64,000 nucleotides of DNA from NCBI RefSeq assembly GCF_024746815.1, contig NZ_CP080525.1, forward strand, positions 3,776,501-3,840,500, read 5' to 3'. Positions 7,686 to 15,764 of this stretch are shown in pieces (within the stretch, counting starts at the first letter, position 1; each line of letters opens with the position of its first letter). The notes beneath the pieces were generated by a model that ran no database searches, was not told where the DNA came from, and saw only the letters and a list, made by a program, of their open reading frames with translations. The DNA is from Mesorhizobium sp. AR07. GTDB taxonomy: Bacteria > Pseudomonadota > Alphaproteobacteria > Rhizobiales > Rhizobiaceae. A program made the translations under genes and the position numbers.

Positions 7686-8162
7686 TCAGGCGCCGACGGT
7701 CGTGGACAAGAATTCGACAGCCAGATTGTCCAATGCCGCGCTGAATCCAGCCTCGCTGCCGGCGACCATGTCCTTGCCGCCGAAGGCGGCGATCTGATCG
7801 GTCAGCACCAGCCGCGTCGACGCACCGACCGGCTGAAGCTCAACCGTGATCAACGAGGCGGAAAGCCGGTTCCAGCCCTCGCGGACCAGCTCGGTCGAGA
7901 CGATGCGCTGCTCGGGTTCGATGTCGATGTAGCGGGTTTCGACCCGGTAGATCAGACTGCCACGCGGTCCGCAGCGGCTGATATCCAGTCCGCCGACACG
8001 GAAGTCGGCCTTGTCGTAGATCAGTTCGACATTTTTCGATGGGGTCCCCCAGCGGACGCGCGCCCGCGGGTCGGCAAGCGCCTGGAACACGCGCGCCGGC
8101 GAGGCCTCGTAGATGCGCTCCAGCACGATCGTCGCGTGGGTCACGGATGCTTCCGTCATCAT
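7686..8162 (-). CDS. SRPBCC (AHSA1-like) family protein B
   Basis: 158 residues, a paralogue of the protein encoded at 6769: compare ATIVLERIYEASPARVFQALADP and the strand KADFRVGGLD with the equivalent parts there. It starts 8 bases after the stop of an ArsR gene, the classic ArsR-SRPBCC pairing in which the regulator controls the partner. Ligand unknown. The start MMTEASVTHATIVLE has a GGAGGCGATG ribosome site overlapping it. Confidence 0.85.
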   Translation of the reverse strand: MMTEASVTHATIVLERIYEASPARVFQALADPRARVRWGTPSKNVELIYDKADFRVGGLDISRCGPRGSLIYRVETRYIDIEPEQRIVSTELVREGWNRLSASLITVELQPVGASTRLVLTDQIAAFGGKDMVAGSEAGFSAALDNLAVEFLSTTVGA

Positions 8163-8170
8163 CGCCTCCT

Positions 8171-8506
8171 TCAGCTTTCGTCCTTGGTTTCGGCGAGAAA
8201 ATCGCCGAGCCGGTCCAGCCGGCGCTCCCAGGCGAGGCGCCGTTCATTGATCCAGTGTTCCGCCGCTCTCAACGCCTTCGGCTCGATCTGGCAGGTGCGC
8301 ACACGTCCCAGCTTTTCCGAGCGCACCAGGCCGCTTGCCTCCAGCACATTGAGGTGTTGGACGACGGCCGACAGCGACATCGCCAGCGGCTCGGCCAACT
8401 GGCTGACCGACGCGGGCCCGCGCGACAGCCGGTCGACCATCTGCCGCCGCGCCGGATCGGCGAGCGCCTGGAACATCAGATCGAGCTGGGCAGGATCGTG
8501 CAGCAT
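8171..8506 (-). CDS. ArsR-family HTH regulator
   Basis: 111 residues. Winged helix: FQALADPARRQMVDRLSRGPASVSQLAE, then recognition helix SLSAVVQHLNVLEASGLVRSEK, then the wing GRVRTCQIE. No cysteine pair for metal sensing. It is followed after 8 bases by SRPBCC protein B and preceded after 5 bases by the GST, so it is in the middle of the minus-strand operon. Likely an autoregulator of the cluster; no operator was assigned. Confidence 0.88.
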   Translation of the reverse strand: MLHDPAQLDLMFQALADPARRQMVDRLSRGPASVSQLAEPLAMSLSAVVQHLNVLEASGLVRSEKLGRVRTCQIEPKALRAAEHWINERRLAWERRLDRLGDFLAETKDES

Positions 8507-8511
8507 CGCGA

Positions 8512-9168
8512 TCAGCCGTTGTTGTACGGGAAGAACTTGAAGTAGGGCTGCGCCTCCTCGATCACGCGGGTGAAAGCGGGGCGCAGCATCAAGCGGTCAT
8601 GATAGCGTTTTACGGCCGGGTATTTGTCGCCGAACGGCTCGACCTTGTTGGCATAGAACAGCGCCGGAGACGCCGCGCAATCGGCCATGGTGAAGGCGTC
8701 ACCCATCGCCCAGTCTTTCGACAGCATGTCCTGCTCGATGATGGCGTAGGAGTTGCGCAACTGGGCGCGGGCCTGCTCGACACCAAACGGATCGGTCTTG
8801 TCTTGCGGCCGCAACCGGTCGCCGACGATTTTCTGCATCGGCTCCTGCACATAGAAATCATAGAAACGATCGGCCTGCCGGACGGCGAGCGCCAGGTCGA
8901 TGTCGGCGGGAACGAGGTCGACCGGCCCCGGATAATGCGCGGCCAGATATTCGACGACGATGGTCGATTCCAGCACCGTGCGGTCGCGCGCATCGTCGCG
9001 CAGCGCCGGCATCTTGCCGCTCGGCGAAATCTTCAGGAAGGCCGCGCGCGACTGCTCGTCGCCAAGATCGACGATATCAGGCGTAAAAGGGATGCCGTTC
9101 TCATACAGCGCGATCAGCGGCTTCCAGCAGAAGGAGGCCAGTGGATGGCAATGAAGCGTCAGGGACAT
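8512..9168 (-). CDS. Glutathione S-transferase
   Basis: 218 residues. The thioredoxin-like N-terminal domain starts LTLHCHPLASFCWKPLIALYENG and carries SPSGKMPALRDD with the cis-proline and the ESTIVVEYLAAHYPG glutathione-binding segment; the C-terminal helical domain includes GDAFTMADCAASPALFYA, a standard GST motif. Substrate unknown. The ATG at 9168 gives a typical GST N-terminus, but an upstream ATG at 9189 would add MKQTSKK and neither has a clear ribosome site. It is first of the GST-ArsR-SRPBCC-SnoaL-SRPBCC series. Confidence 0.85.
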   Translation of the reverse strand: MSLTLHCHPLASFCWKPLIALYENGIPFTPDIVDLGDEQSRAAFLKISPSGKMPALRDDARDRTVLESTIVVEYLAAHYPGPVDLVPADIDLALAVRQADRFYDFYVQEPMQKIVGDRLRPQDKTDPFGVEQARAQLRNSYAIIEQDMLSKDWAMGDAFTMADCAASPALFYANKVEPFGDKYPAVKRYHDRLMLRPAFTRVIEEAQPYFKFFPYNNG

Positions 9169-9247
9169 TTTTTTGCTCGTCTGTTTCATGGTTCGTCGGT
9201 GGCCGCGCGGCGCTGCTGGCCGAATTAACACTGAAGCATTTGCTTAA

Positions 9248-10126
9248 CTATCGCGATGGACCTCGCTCGTCAAGACCCGCTTTGCCGCCTTGGTTCGCTC
9301 GGGTATGGGTGACGATGGCATCAGTCATCACCGTCCAGTCGTCGGGAGGCAGCTCATGACCGCCGCCTTCGATCCGAAGAATTGTCGCACCGGCGACCGC
9401 CTCGGCCAGCGCCTCGCCATGTTCGACCGGAAAGATCGGATCCGCCGTGCCATGGATGACCAGCAGCGGCGCCGCCAAGTCGCGCAGGCGGCCATTCCAA
9501 TCGTCGCCGCCCTTGACCATGAAGTGGTTGGTCGCGCTCAGCAAACCACCGGAGCGATCGTAATCCTGTTCGACGAAGGCCCGCATCCGGGCCTCATCGA
9601 ATGGATGCGCGATGCTGGCAATGGCGCGCGTGTCCTTGATCATGAAATCGATCACCTGGCCGCGATCCGACCAATCGACTTTGGCGCCCTCGGCCGAATG
9701 CTTGGCATAGGCGTCGCTCGTCTGCGGCAGATGCGCGGTGTCGATCCCCAGCGGCGAACTGCTGATGACGGTCAGCGATGTGACGCGGGACGGGTGCTTG
9801 AGAGCCACAAGCTGTGCGATCATGCCGCCCATCGACATGCCGACGACATGCGCCTTGCCGACGCCGTGGTCGTCAAGGACACGCATGGCATCGTCCGCCA
9901 TGTCGTCGAATGTGTAAGGCGGCTCTCCCGGCGGATATTTGGCCGAGCGGCCGGTATCGCGATTGTCGTAGCGGATGACGAACAGGCCCGCGTCGGCCAG
10001 TTTCCGGCACAGCGCCTCCGGCCACCAGAGCATCGAGGCCATCGCTCCCATGATCAGCAACAGCGGCGGGTTTGCCGGATCGCCAAAGGCTTCGGATATG
10101 ATTTGGGGGCGTTCGATCGTCGTCAT
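9248..10126 (-). CDS. Alpha/beta hydrolase
   Basis: 292 residues. The nucleophile elbow is GMSMGGM (serine in the middle), the oxyanion region is LLLIMGAMASMLWWPEAL, the acid is in HGTADPIFPVEHG and the histidine in EGGGHELPPDD. The arrangement is close to the RdmC/aclacinomycin-methylesterase-like group, but the natural substrate is unknown. The ATG at 10126 has GGGAG about 9 bases upstream. The gene is divergent from an HxlR regulator at 10227 and the 100-base gap between them contains clear inverted repeats, so it is likely under that regulator's control. Confidence 0.88.
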   Translation of the reverse strand: MTTIERPQIISEAFGDPANPPLLLIMGAMASMLWWPEALCRKLADAGLFVIRYDNRDTGRSAKYPPGEPPYTFDDMADDAMRVLDDHGVGKAHVVGMSMGGMIAQLVALKHPSRVTSLTVISSSPLGIDTAHLPQTSDAYAKHSAEGAKVDWSDRGQVIDFMIKDTRAIASIAHPFDEARMRAFVEQDYDRSGGLLSATNHFMVKGGDDWNGRLRDLAAPLLVIHGTADPIFPVEHGEALAEAVAGATILRIEGGGHELPPDDWTVMTDAIVTHTRANQGGKAGLDERGPSR

Positions 10127-10150
10127 GGCGCAGTCTCCCGCTCCGCAATA

Positions 10151-10205
10151 CTGATTGCATTTTGCAATCAGTTGCACGATAATAGAACTGATACGATAAT
10201 GCAAC
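10151..10205. promoter_or_regulatory. Divergent operator region for the HxlR regulator
   Basis: A perfect inverted repeat CTGATTGCA-TTT-TGCAATCAG (10151-10171) is followed by GTTGCA (10171-10176) and TGCAAC (10200-10205). ACGATAAT occurs twice in direct orientation (10176-10183 and 10193-10200) and could supply -10 elements. The block fills most of the gap between the divergent hydrolase and HxlR genes. Confidence 0.65.
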
Positions 10206-10226
10206 TGGTTTCTTGGAGAAAATATC

Positions 10227-10748
10227 ATGAGCATGGATCGCCGGTCCGGATGCCCAATCAACCTGTCGCTCGAAGTGTTCGGCGACCGCTGGAGCCTGAT
10301 CATCCTTCGCGACATGATTTTCGGCGGCAGGCGCCACTTTCGCGAACTGCTCAACGGATCGATGGAAGGCATTGCCTCCAACATCCTCGCCGACCGGCTG
10401 AAACGGCTGATGGTGCTGGGCATGCTGACCAAGGCCGACGACCCCAGCCACAAGCAGAAGGCGATCTACAGCCTGACCGAGATGGCCATCACACTGGTGC
10501 CGATCCTGGCCCATCTCGGTGCCTGGGGCCGCGTCTGGCTGCCGGTCAGCGAAGAACTCTCGATCCGCGCCGAGCTTCTGGAGAAGGGCGGACAGCCGAT
10601 GTGGGACAAGTTCATGGACGAATTGCGCCACGAGCATCTCGGCATGCCACTCGATACACCAGCGGACGCCACCGTTCGTGCGACCTTGCGGGCCGCCTAT
10701 GAGGCCGTGGTCGCCAGCAAGGCCCTCGCCGCCAGCACCGCTGCGTGA
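10227..10748 (+). CDS. HxlR-family transcriptional regulator
   Basis: 173 residues. The N-terminus CPINLSLEVFGDRWSLIILRD contains the cysteine and the DRWS signature of HxlR winged-helix regulators, followed by GGRRHFRELLNGSMEGIASNILADRLK with the recognition helix. The C-terminal 50 residues extend beyond the basic domain. HxlR proteins usually sense reactive carbonyls or redox state and control a divergent gene; here the neighbour is the alpha/beta hydrolase. Strong palindromes in the shared promoter support this. Confidence 0.88.
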   Translation: MSMDRRSGCPINLSLEVFGDRWSLIILRDMIFGGRRHFRELLNGSMEGIASNILADRLKRLMVLGMLTKADDPSHKQKAIYSLTEMAITLVPILAHLGAWGRVWLPVSEELSIRAELLEKGGQPMWDKFMDELRHEHLGMPLDTPADATVRATLRAAYEAVVASKALAASTAA

Positions 10749-10812
10749 CCAACTTATTTTCCCGTTTGGGGGCCGGCTCTGCTAGAAGGTACGGAAATCA
10801 CAATTCACGGGA

Positions 10813-11058
10813 TTGGATAAGGTCTTGGTTGAGAACTCTCGGGATGCCGCCCGCGCGCGCGCCGACCTGCGTTTCAAGAAGCAGGAAGAGGCGGCCACCG
10901 TCCGCCAGAAGGCAATGGCCGAATACGTCGCCGAGAGCGACGCCCGCCAGGCCAAGACCAACAAGCTGCGGGCGCTGCGTCTCGCCAAGGAAGCGGAAGA
11001 CCTTGCCAACGCGCCTGCGGCCCCCGCCAAGAAGACGGCGCGCGCCAAGAAGAAATAG
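10813..11058 (+). CDS. Small Lys/Ala-rich conserved protein
   Basis: 81 residues if started at TTG 10813 (a second TTG at 10825 is possible). It is almost all helix, rich in Ala, Arg and Lys, with a basic tail AKKTARAKKK. I recall similar proteins in Mesorhizobium and relatives annotated as hypothetical. The charge suggests nucleic-acid contact, but this is inference. Codon use is normal for the window, which supports it as a real gene. Start codon uncertain. Confidence 0.6.
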   Translation: MDKVLVENSRDAARARADLRFKKQEEAATVRQKAMAEYVAESDARQAKTNKLRALRLAKEAEDLANAPAAPAKKTARAKKK

Positions 11059-11229
11059 CGCGACCGGCAGGTATGCTCGACCGCGGGTGCGAAAGCACGC
11101 AAGCGGCAATGCCGCATCGGTGCTGCTTTCCATTCCGCCTCTTCATGCGAAGCAATTTCAACCGAAACCGGGATTTTGCCGTGCCCGTCGACGGTCGATG
11201 ATCGGCGCGTTTTCAAACAGGAGATTGCC

Positions 11230-11661
11230 ATGACCGCACTGCCGCTCGAAAAAGCCAGGCAAATCATCGATGCCGCCTTTGCCAAGGGCGCCGATCTCAA
11301 GCTCAAGCCGCTCGGCGTCTCCGTGCTCGACGCCGGCGGACACCTGGTCGCCTTCCAGCGTCAGGACGGCGCCTCGTTCCTGCGCCCGCAAATGTCGGCC
11401 GGCAAGGCCTATGGCGCGCTCGCCATCGGCATGGGCTCGCGTCGGGTCGAGGCCTTCGCCAAGGAGCGCCCGCACCTCGTCGCCGGCATCTCCGACGTGT
11501 CGGGCGGTCGCGTGCTGCCTGTCGTCGGCGGTGTACTGATCCGCGACAAGGCCGGCGCCATCATCGGCGCCGTCGGCATTTCCGGCGATACCTCGGACAA
11601 TGACGAGGCCGCGGCAATCGCCGGCATCGAGGCCGCCGGCTTCACCGCCGATCCGGGCTGA
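11230..11661 (+). CDS. GlcG/HbpS-like (DUF336) heme-binding family protein
   Basis: 143 residues. The family pattern is clear: KARQIIDAAFAKGADL, then LGVSVLDAGGHLVAFQRQDGA, then SAGKAYGALAIG, and a C-terminal GAIIGAVGISGDTSDNDEAAA. Members include HbpS, GlcG and cobalamin or propanediol-utilisation proteins. The role here is unknown. The ATG at 11230 sits after AGGAGATTGCC; an earlier in-frame ATG at 11176 lacks a ribosome site. Ends just before a large inverted repeat. Confidence 0.85.
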   Translation: MTALPLEKARQIIDAAFAKGADLKLKPLGVSVLDAGGHLVAFQRQDGASFLRPQMSAGKAYGALAIGMGSRRVEAFAKERPHLVAGISDVSGGRVLPVVGGVLIRDKAGAIIGAVGISGDTSDNDEAAAIAGIEAAGFTADPG

Positions 11662-11684
11662 GCCGTTGGAAGCCTTCCGACTTC

Positions 11685-11864
11685 GTCATCCCAGGGCGAA
11701 GCAGGAGCGAAGCTCCGTCGCGGAGACCCTGGGACCCATGCCGGGACCTTTGCCGGAGAGTGCAGCGGAGCAGAATTCTGCACCGCTGCAGCGCTCTGAA
11801 GTCGCGGCATGGATCCCGGGGTCTGCGCTGCGTCGCTTCGCTCCTTGCTCCGCCCCAGGATGAC
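11685..11864. repeat. Long inverted repeat, about 180 bp
   Basis: Arms of about 60 bases (11685-11745 and 11803-11864) read GTCATCCCAGGGCGAAGC and, reverse-complemented, GTCATCCTGGGGCGGAGC, and stay alignable through GACCC-GGGA-CCATGCC. The centre is also palindromic (GCAGCGG...CCGCTGC around GAATTC). It sits between convergent genes. A single foldback this long is typical of a miniature repetitive element. Confidence 0.8.
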
Positions 11865-11889
11865 CAAGGCAAACGTCGGCGCCAAAAGC

Positions 11890-12291
11890 TTAATTCAGAT
11901 TGATATCCCGGCTTGCCGACCGCATCGACACCGCGAAACCGGCCAGCACATCGAACAGCGCGATGACCATCAGCGTGAAGAACACGGAATGCGCCGCGCC
12001 CTTCACCAGCAGGAACTCGACCAGGAAGGCGACGAAGACCAGTGTCGACAGAAGATGGTCCATGATCGAAGCATTGGTCGTGCGCACCGACTTCGCTATT
12101 TCGAGGAAAAGGAAGATTAGCCCGAGCAGCACCATCAGGTCGCCCAGCGTCATCGAGAACACGCCGCCCGACATCATGCTGAACGAGAAGATTTCGCTCG
12201 CCCACGGGTCGTCACCGCTGCCGAATATTCCCAGAAGCCCGAGATTGTAGAGCACGAAAGGCACGATCAGCAGCGGAATGGCACCGAACAT
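11890..12291 (-). CDS. Conserved membrane protein of unknown function
   Basis: 133 residues with four likely membrane segments: AIPLLIVPFVLYNLGLLG, LGDLMVLLGLIFLFLEIA, LLSTLVFVAFLVEFLLV and VFFTLMVIALFDVLAGF. The short loop SVRTTNASIMDHLLS between the second and third segments is polar. I do not recognise a named family with certainty. The ATG at 12291 gives a short N-terminus straight into the first helix; the longer frame upstream has a basic, non-membrane extension and no ribosome site. Confidence 0.7.
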   Translation of the reverse strand: MFGAIPLLIVPFVLYNLGLLGIFGSGDDPWASEIFSFSMMSGGVFSMTLGDLMVLLGLIFLFLEIAKSVRTTNASIMDHLLSTLVFVAFLVEFLLVKGAAHSVFFTLMVIALFDVLAGFAVSMRSASRDINLN

Positions 12292-12396
12292 CTGGCGTCT
12301 CCATGTGGGGGCAATCCTTTGTAGAATGCGCCACTGGCACGCCGTCAAGATTTTTCGGTGGCAGCGCTGAACACGGTCGAAGACCGCATGCAACAA

Positions 12397-12426
12397 CCGT
12401 GTCAGCCGGTTGACCGGCTGACACGG
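12397..12426. terminator. Perfect 14-bp hairpin downstream of the agmatinase operon
   Basis: CCGTGTCAGCCGGT and ACCGGCTGACACGG flank a 2-base centre. It lies 66 bases past the stop of the agmatinase-like gene on the minus strand; only a weak T-rich stretch (TTGTTGC) follows. Probably the 3' end of the operon mRNA. It abuts a dispersed repeat. Confidence 0.6.
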
Positions 12427-12470
12427 AGCAATTCCAGGAAAGTGCGGAACGGTTGTCCGCCCGCAATTAC
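12427..12470. repeat. Dispersed GCAATTCC...GAATTGC-type repeat, copy 1
   Basis: GAGCAATTCCAGGAAAGTGCGG...; related to 16571-16620, 42971-43055 and 49651-49695, which share CAATTCCAGGAAA and GAATTGC-like ends around variable centres. This copy is the most diverged at its right end. Confidence 0.6.
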
Positions 12471-12492
12471 CTCAAACGAAAGGACGGAAGGC

Positions 12493-13446
12493 TCAGCGCT
12501 TGAATTGACCCGCGCGCACGGCCGCACCGATGACGTTGAGGATGATGTGGCCGGCGGTCATCGAGGTGATCTCGTTGATGTCGCGGGCAGGCGCGATCTC
12601 GACGATGTCCATGCCAACGACCTTTCCCTTGGCGAACAGCCCCTTGATCAGCTCGATCGTCTGGCGATAGGTGACACCGCCGGGCTGCGGTCCCTCGACC
12701 GCCGGCATCACAGCCGGATCAAGGCCATCGGCGTCGATGGTCAGATAGTAACGGCCGCCATCCGGTATGCGCTTGAGCAAAGCCGCCGTGCCGATATCCT
12801 GCCATTCATTGGTGGTGATGATGTTGGCGCCGTACGCGTGGGCGGCTGCCACCTCCTCGGCGCGGGCACTGCCCTGGCCGCGAATGCCGACCTGGAAGAT
12901 GTCCTTGATATGCGCCATCTCGGACGCCCGGCGGATGGTGCTGGAATAACCTTCCTTGACGCCGTTGACGTTGTCGCGCCAGTCGAGATGGGCGTCGAGC
13001 TGCACCAGCGTGATCGGGCCTTCGCCGTCGAGTGCCCGGAAGATCGGGATCGGAATGCCGTGATCGCCCCCGATGGTGATCGGCAGCGTGCCGGCCGCGC
13101 GGATCTTGCGGATCGCCGCCTCGGCTCTGCTGTAGTGCCCGACATGATCGGCCGCAGCGCCGGGCACGTCGCCGACATCGACAACCCTGATGTCCTGGCC
13201 GTCGAAGACCGGCCCGCCAATGTCGAAATCATAGCGGTCGAGCGCCTGGCTGATGCGCTGCGAGGCGCGCCGCACCGCGGTCGGCGCTTTGGTCTGGTCG
13301 TTGATCAGCTCGTCGATCGTATAGGGATCGCCATAGGGCATGCCGATGATGGCGACATCGGCCTTCAGCGTGTCGAGGTCCTCGACCAGCGGGAAGTTCA
13401 TGAATGTCTGGAAGACATCGCGCGGCGCAATGGTGAGTTTGGACAT
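12493..13446 (-). CDS. Agmatinase / guanidino-acid ureohydrolase family enzyme
   Basis: 317 residues, arginase superfamily. The binuclear Mn ligands are all present: His129 in GGDHG, Asp151, His153 and Asp155 in DAHLD, and Asp238/Asp240 in TIDADGLDP. The enzyme would split urea from a guanidino compound such as agmatine, guanidinobutyrate or guanidinopropionate; specificity cannot be read. It is the last gene of a minus-strand series after two permeases, a solute-binding protein and an Lrp regulator, which suggests that the transported substrate is its substrate or a precursor. The ATG at 13446 follows GAGGAGACCCC. Confidence 0.88.
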   Translation of the reverse strand: MSKLTIAPRDVFQTFMNFPLVEDLDTLKADVAIIGMPYGDPYTIDELINDQTKAPTAVRRASQRISQALDRYDFDIGGPVFDGQDIRVVDVGDVPGAAADHVGHYSRAEAAIRKIRAAGTLPITIGGDHGIPIPIFRALDGEGPITLVQLDAHLDWRDNVNGVKEGYSSTIRRASEMAHIKDIFQVGIRGQGSARAEEVAAAHAYGANIITTNEWQDIGTAALLKRIPDGGRYYLTIDADGLDPAVMPAVEGPQPGGVTYRQTIELIKGLFAKGKVVGMDIVEIAPARDINEITSMTAGHIILNVIGAAVRAGQFKR

Positions 13447-13477
13447 GGGGTCTCCTCTGTGTTGAAGGCTTTTTGAA

Positions 13478-14152
13478 TCAGGCGCCACGGCGGGCTGCGA
13501 GATGGGGCTGCAGCCTGTGCTCCAGGCTGCGCGAGATCGCCGCCACAAGGGCGGTCAGCCCCCAGTACAGCAATGCGATGGCGGTGAAGATCTCCACCGG
13601 CGAGAAGGTGCGGCCGATGATGTTCTGGGCCATGTAGGTGAGTTCCGGCACGGTGATCGCCGACAGGATCGCCGATTCCTTGATCAGCGTGATGGTGAGG
13701 TTGGTGGCCGCGGGCAGGATGTAGCCGACCACTTGCGGCACCAGGACCTTGCGGAAGATCGTGAAGTAGCGCAGCCCCAGCGCATAGCCTGCCTCGACCT
13801 GCCCAGACGGGATGGACTGGATCGCCCCTCTGATGATTTCGGCGGAATAAGCGCTGGCATAGGCCGACAGCGCGCCGATCGAAACGACCACTGGCGACAG
13901 CCGGATGCCGAACATCGGCAAGGCGTAGAACAACAGGAAGATCTGGATCAGGAACGGGATGTTGCGGAAGATTTCGACATAGGCCGAGACGATTCCCGCC
14001 GGCAGCCGCCCGCCGCGCAGCCTGACCAGCGCCAGCACGATGCCGAGCGCGAAGCCGAGCGGCAGCGAGACGCCGCACATCAGCACCGTATTGCCGAACC
14101 CCTTGGCGAGTATCTGCCAATTGTCCAGGATGACGGAAAAGTCGAAGCTCAT
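13478..14152 (-). CDS. Polar amino acid-type ABC transporter permease 2
   Basis: 224 residues, HisM/GlnP family. Membrane segments start at NTVLMCGVSLPLGFALGIVLAL, and the EAA-type loop that contacts the ATPase is seen as EAGYALGLRYFTIFRKVLVPQ. The sequence EIFRNIPFLIQIFLLFY is the usual family motif. Starts with ATGA overlapping the stop of the first permease, so the two are translationally coupled. No ATPase gene is found in the operon, so the ATPase must be supplied from elsewhere. Confidence 0.9.
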   Translation of the reverse strand: MSFDFSVILDNWQILAKGFGNTVLMCGVSLPLGFALGIVLALVRLRGGRLPAGIVSAYVEIFRNIPFLIQIFLLFYALPMFGIRLSPVVVSIGALSAYASAYSAEIIRGAIQSIPSGQVEAGYALGLRYFTIFRKVLVPQVVGYILPAATNLTITLIKESAILSAITVPELTYMAQNIIGRTFSPVEIFTAIALLYWGLTALVAAISRSLEHRLQPHLAARRGA

Positions 14153-14808
14153 GCGCGCGCTCCCTCCGCCTTGCGTTCCAGATGCCTGGTCAGCAGGCTG
14201 CAGGAGAACAGCACGATGAAATACAGCACCGCCGCGATGCAGAAGGCTTCGACCGGCCGGTAGGTGACGTTCATGATGTTCTGCGCCGTGCGGGTCAGCT
14301 CGACCACGGCGATCACCGACAGGATGGATGACGCCTTCACCAGCATGGTGAACTCGTTGACCATCGGCGGTATGATGGCGCGAAACAGCTGCGGCATGAT
14401 GATCTTGAACCAGGTCACCACCGGCTTCAGGCCAAGCGCCTTGGCCGCCTCATACTGGCCGGCGGGAATGCGCGTCAGCCCGGCGCGCAGGATCTCGGCG
14501 ACGAAGGCGGCGCTGTTGAAGCTGAGCGCCAGCACGCCCGCCAGCAGCGGCGGCAGGTCGATGCCGACCAGGCCCGGCAGCACATAATACACCACGAAGA
14601 TCTGCACGATCAGCGGCGTGCCGCGAATGAAGCTGGTGTAGAGCGCGCCGATCCAGCGAACCACGCGCCAGCGCGACCGGCCGCAGGCGAGCAGGCCGAA
14701 GCCGATCACCGTTCCGACCAGGAACCCCAGCGCCGAGACACCGAGCGTGATGCCGGCGCCGGTCAGGAATTGCGGCAGGAAGGTCAGCGTTTTTGAAAAA
14801 TGGAACAT
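14149..14808 (-). CDS. Polar amino acid-type ABC transporter permease 1
   Basis: 219 residues, HisM/GlnP family, with the motif TSFIRGTPLIVQIFVVYYVLPG and the EAA loop EAAKALGLKPVVTWFKIIMPQ. It would form a heterodimer with the next gene product in the inner membrane. It is separated from the binding-protein gene by 98 bases that contain a strong hairpin. Confidence 0.9.
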   Translation of the reverse strand: MFHFSKTLTFLPQFLTGAGITLGVSALGFLVGTVIGFGLLACGRSRWRVVRWIGALYTSFIRGTPLIVQIFVVYYVLPGLVGIDLPPLLAGVLALSFNSAAFVAEILRAGLTRIPAGQYEAAKALGLKPVVTWFKIIMPQLFRAIIPPMVNEFTMLVKASSILSVIAVVELTRTAQNIMNVTYRPVEAFCIAAVLYFIVLFSCSLLTRHLERKAEGARA

Positions 14809-14833
14809 TTTTCAGCTCGGACGGAGGGACGCT

Positions 14834-14886
14834 GTCTGGCGCCGGCACAAGCGATGACGGCGACCATCGCTTGCGCCGCGCCAGAC
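14834..14886. promoter_or_regulatory. Long hairpin between binding-protein and permease genes
   Basis: GTCTGGCGC (14834-14842) pairs with GCGCCAGAC (14878-14886), and CAAGCGATG (14848-14856) pairs with CATCGCTTG (14865-14873). Hairpins at this place in ABC operons commonly protect the upstream binding-protein mRNA so that it is made in excess. Confidence 0.7.
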
Positions 14887-14906
14887 ATGTTCAAGGATGG
14901 AACCGG

Positions 14907-15764
14907 TTAGAGCGCGCCTGCCGGCAGATAGCCTTCGGCAGGCGTCTTCATCTCGAAACCGAACCATTTGAGCTGAAGTTCCTTCAGCTTGCCGCTATCC
15001 TTCAACTCGCCGATCTTGGCGTTGATGAATTCGCGCAGATCCTTGTCCTCCGGCCGCACGACCCAGGACAGATAGGAGAACTCGCCGATCGAGCCGACGA
15101 CCTTGTAGGTATCGGGAACGTTCTTCATCAGCACGGCCGCCGAAGGCGAGGCGATGACGATGGCGTCGACCTGACCGGAGGCGAGAGCGACATGGGTTTC
15201 GGGGAAGGAGGTGAACAGCTTCAGTTCGCCGACCCCCTTGCCGCCCTTGTCCTTGAGCTCCTTGTCATAGGCCTCGATGATCGGCTGCACGGAAGAGGCG
15301 AGCTGCGTTGCCACCACCATGCCGTTGATGTCCTCCGGCTTCTTGATGCGCTCCTCGTCGGCGCGCACGACGATGACGTTCTCGAACGAGCCTGTCGGCC
15401 GCGTATAGGCGTATTTCGCCGCCCGCTCGGCATTGATGCCGGTCGAGGTCGCCATCAGGTCGAACTTCTTGGCCAGCAGGCCCGGCAGCAGCCCCTGGAA
15501 AGGCAGGTTCAGCTGGTCGAGCTTCACGCCAAGCTGGCTGACGACATAGTCGAGAATGTCCTTGTTGTAGCCGACGATCTGGCCGTCGCGCACGAATTCG
15601 AACGGCTCGAAGGCGGCCTCGGTGCCGACGACGATGGTGCCGCGCTGCTTGATCTGGTCGATCAGGCCATCGGCATGGGAAGCTGCCGTAAATGACAGGA
15701 AAAGCGGCGCGGCGGCGAGCAGGGACAGGACGCGGCGGCGCGATGTGGAGAAGAACTCAATCAT
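14907..15764 (-). CDS. ABC transporter periplasmic amino acid-binding protein
   Basis: 285 residues. A signal peptide (RRRVLSLLAAAPLFLSFTAASHA, cut near residue 31) precedes a type-II binding protein: GTIVVGTEAAFEPFEF, then YNKDILDYVVSQLGVKLD, and the central signature around LLPGLLAKKFDLMATSTGIN. It would deliver a polar amino acid or guanidino compound to the two permeases. It starts inside the last codons of the Lrp gene (8-base overlap), so the regulator is co-transcribed with its likely target. Confidence 0.9.
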   Translation of the reverse strand: MIEFFSTSRRRVLSLLAAAPLFLSFTAASHADGLIDQIKQRGTIVVGTEAAFEPFEFVRDGQIVGYNKDILDYVVSQLGVKLDQLNLPFQGLLPGLLAKKFDLMATSTGINAERAAKYAYTRPTGSFENVIVVRADEERIKKPEDINGMVVATQLASSVQPIIEAYDKELKDKGGKGVGELKLFTSFPETHVALASGQVDAIVIASPSAAVLMKNVPDTYKVVGSIGEFSYLSWVVRPEDKDLREFINAKIGELKDSGKLKELQLKWFGFEMKTPAEGYLPAGAL

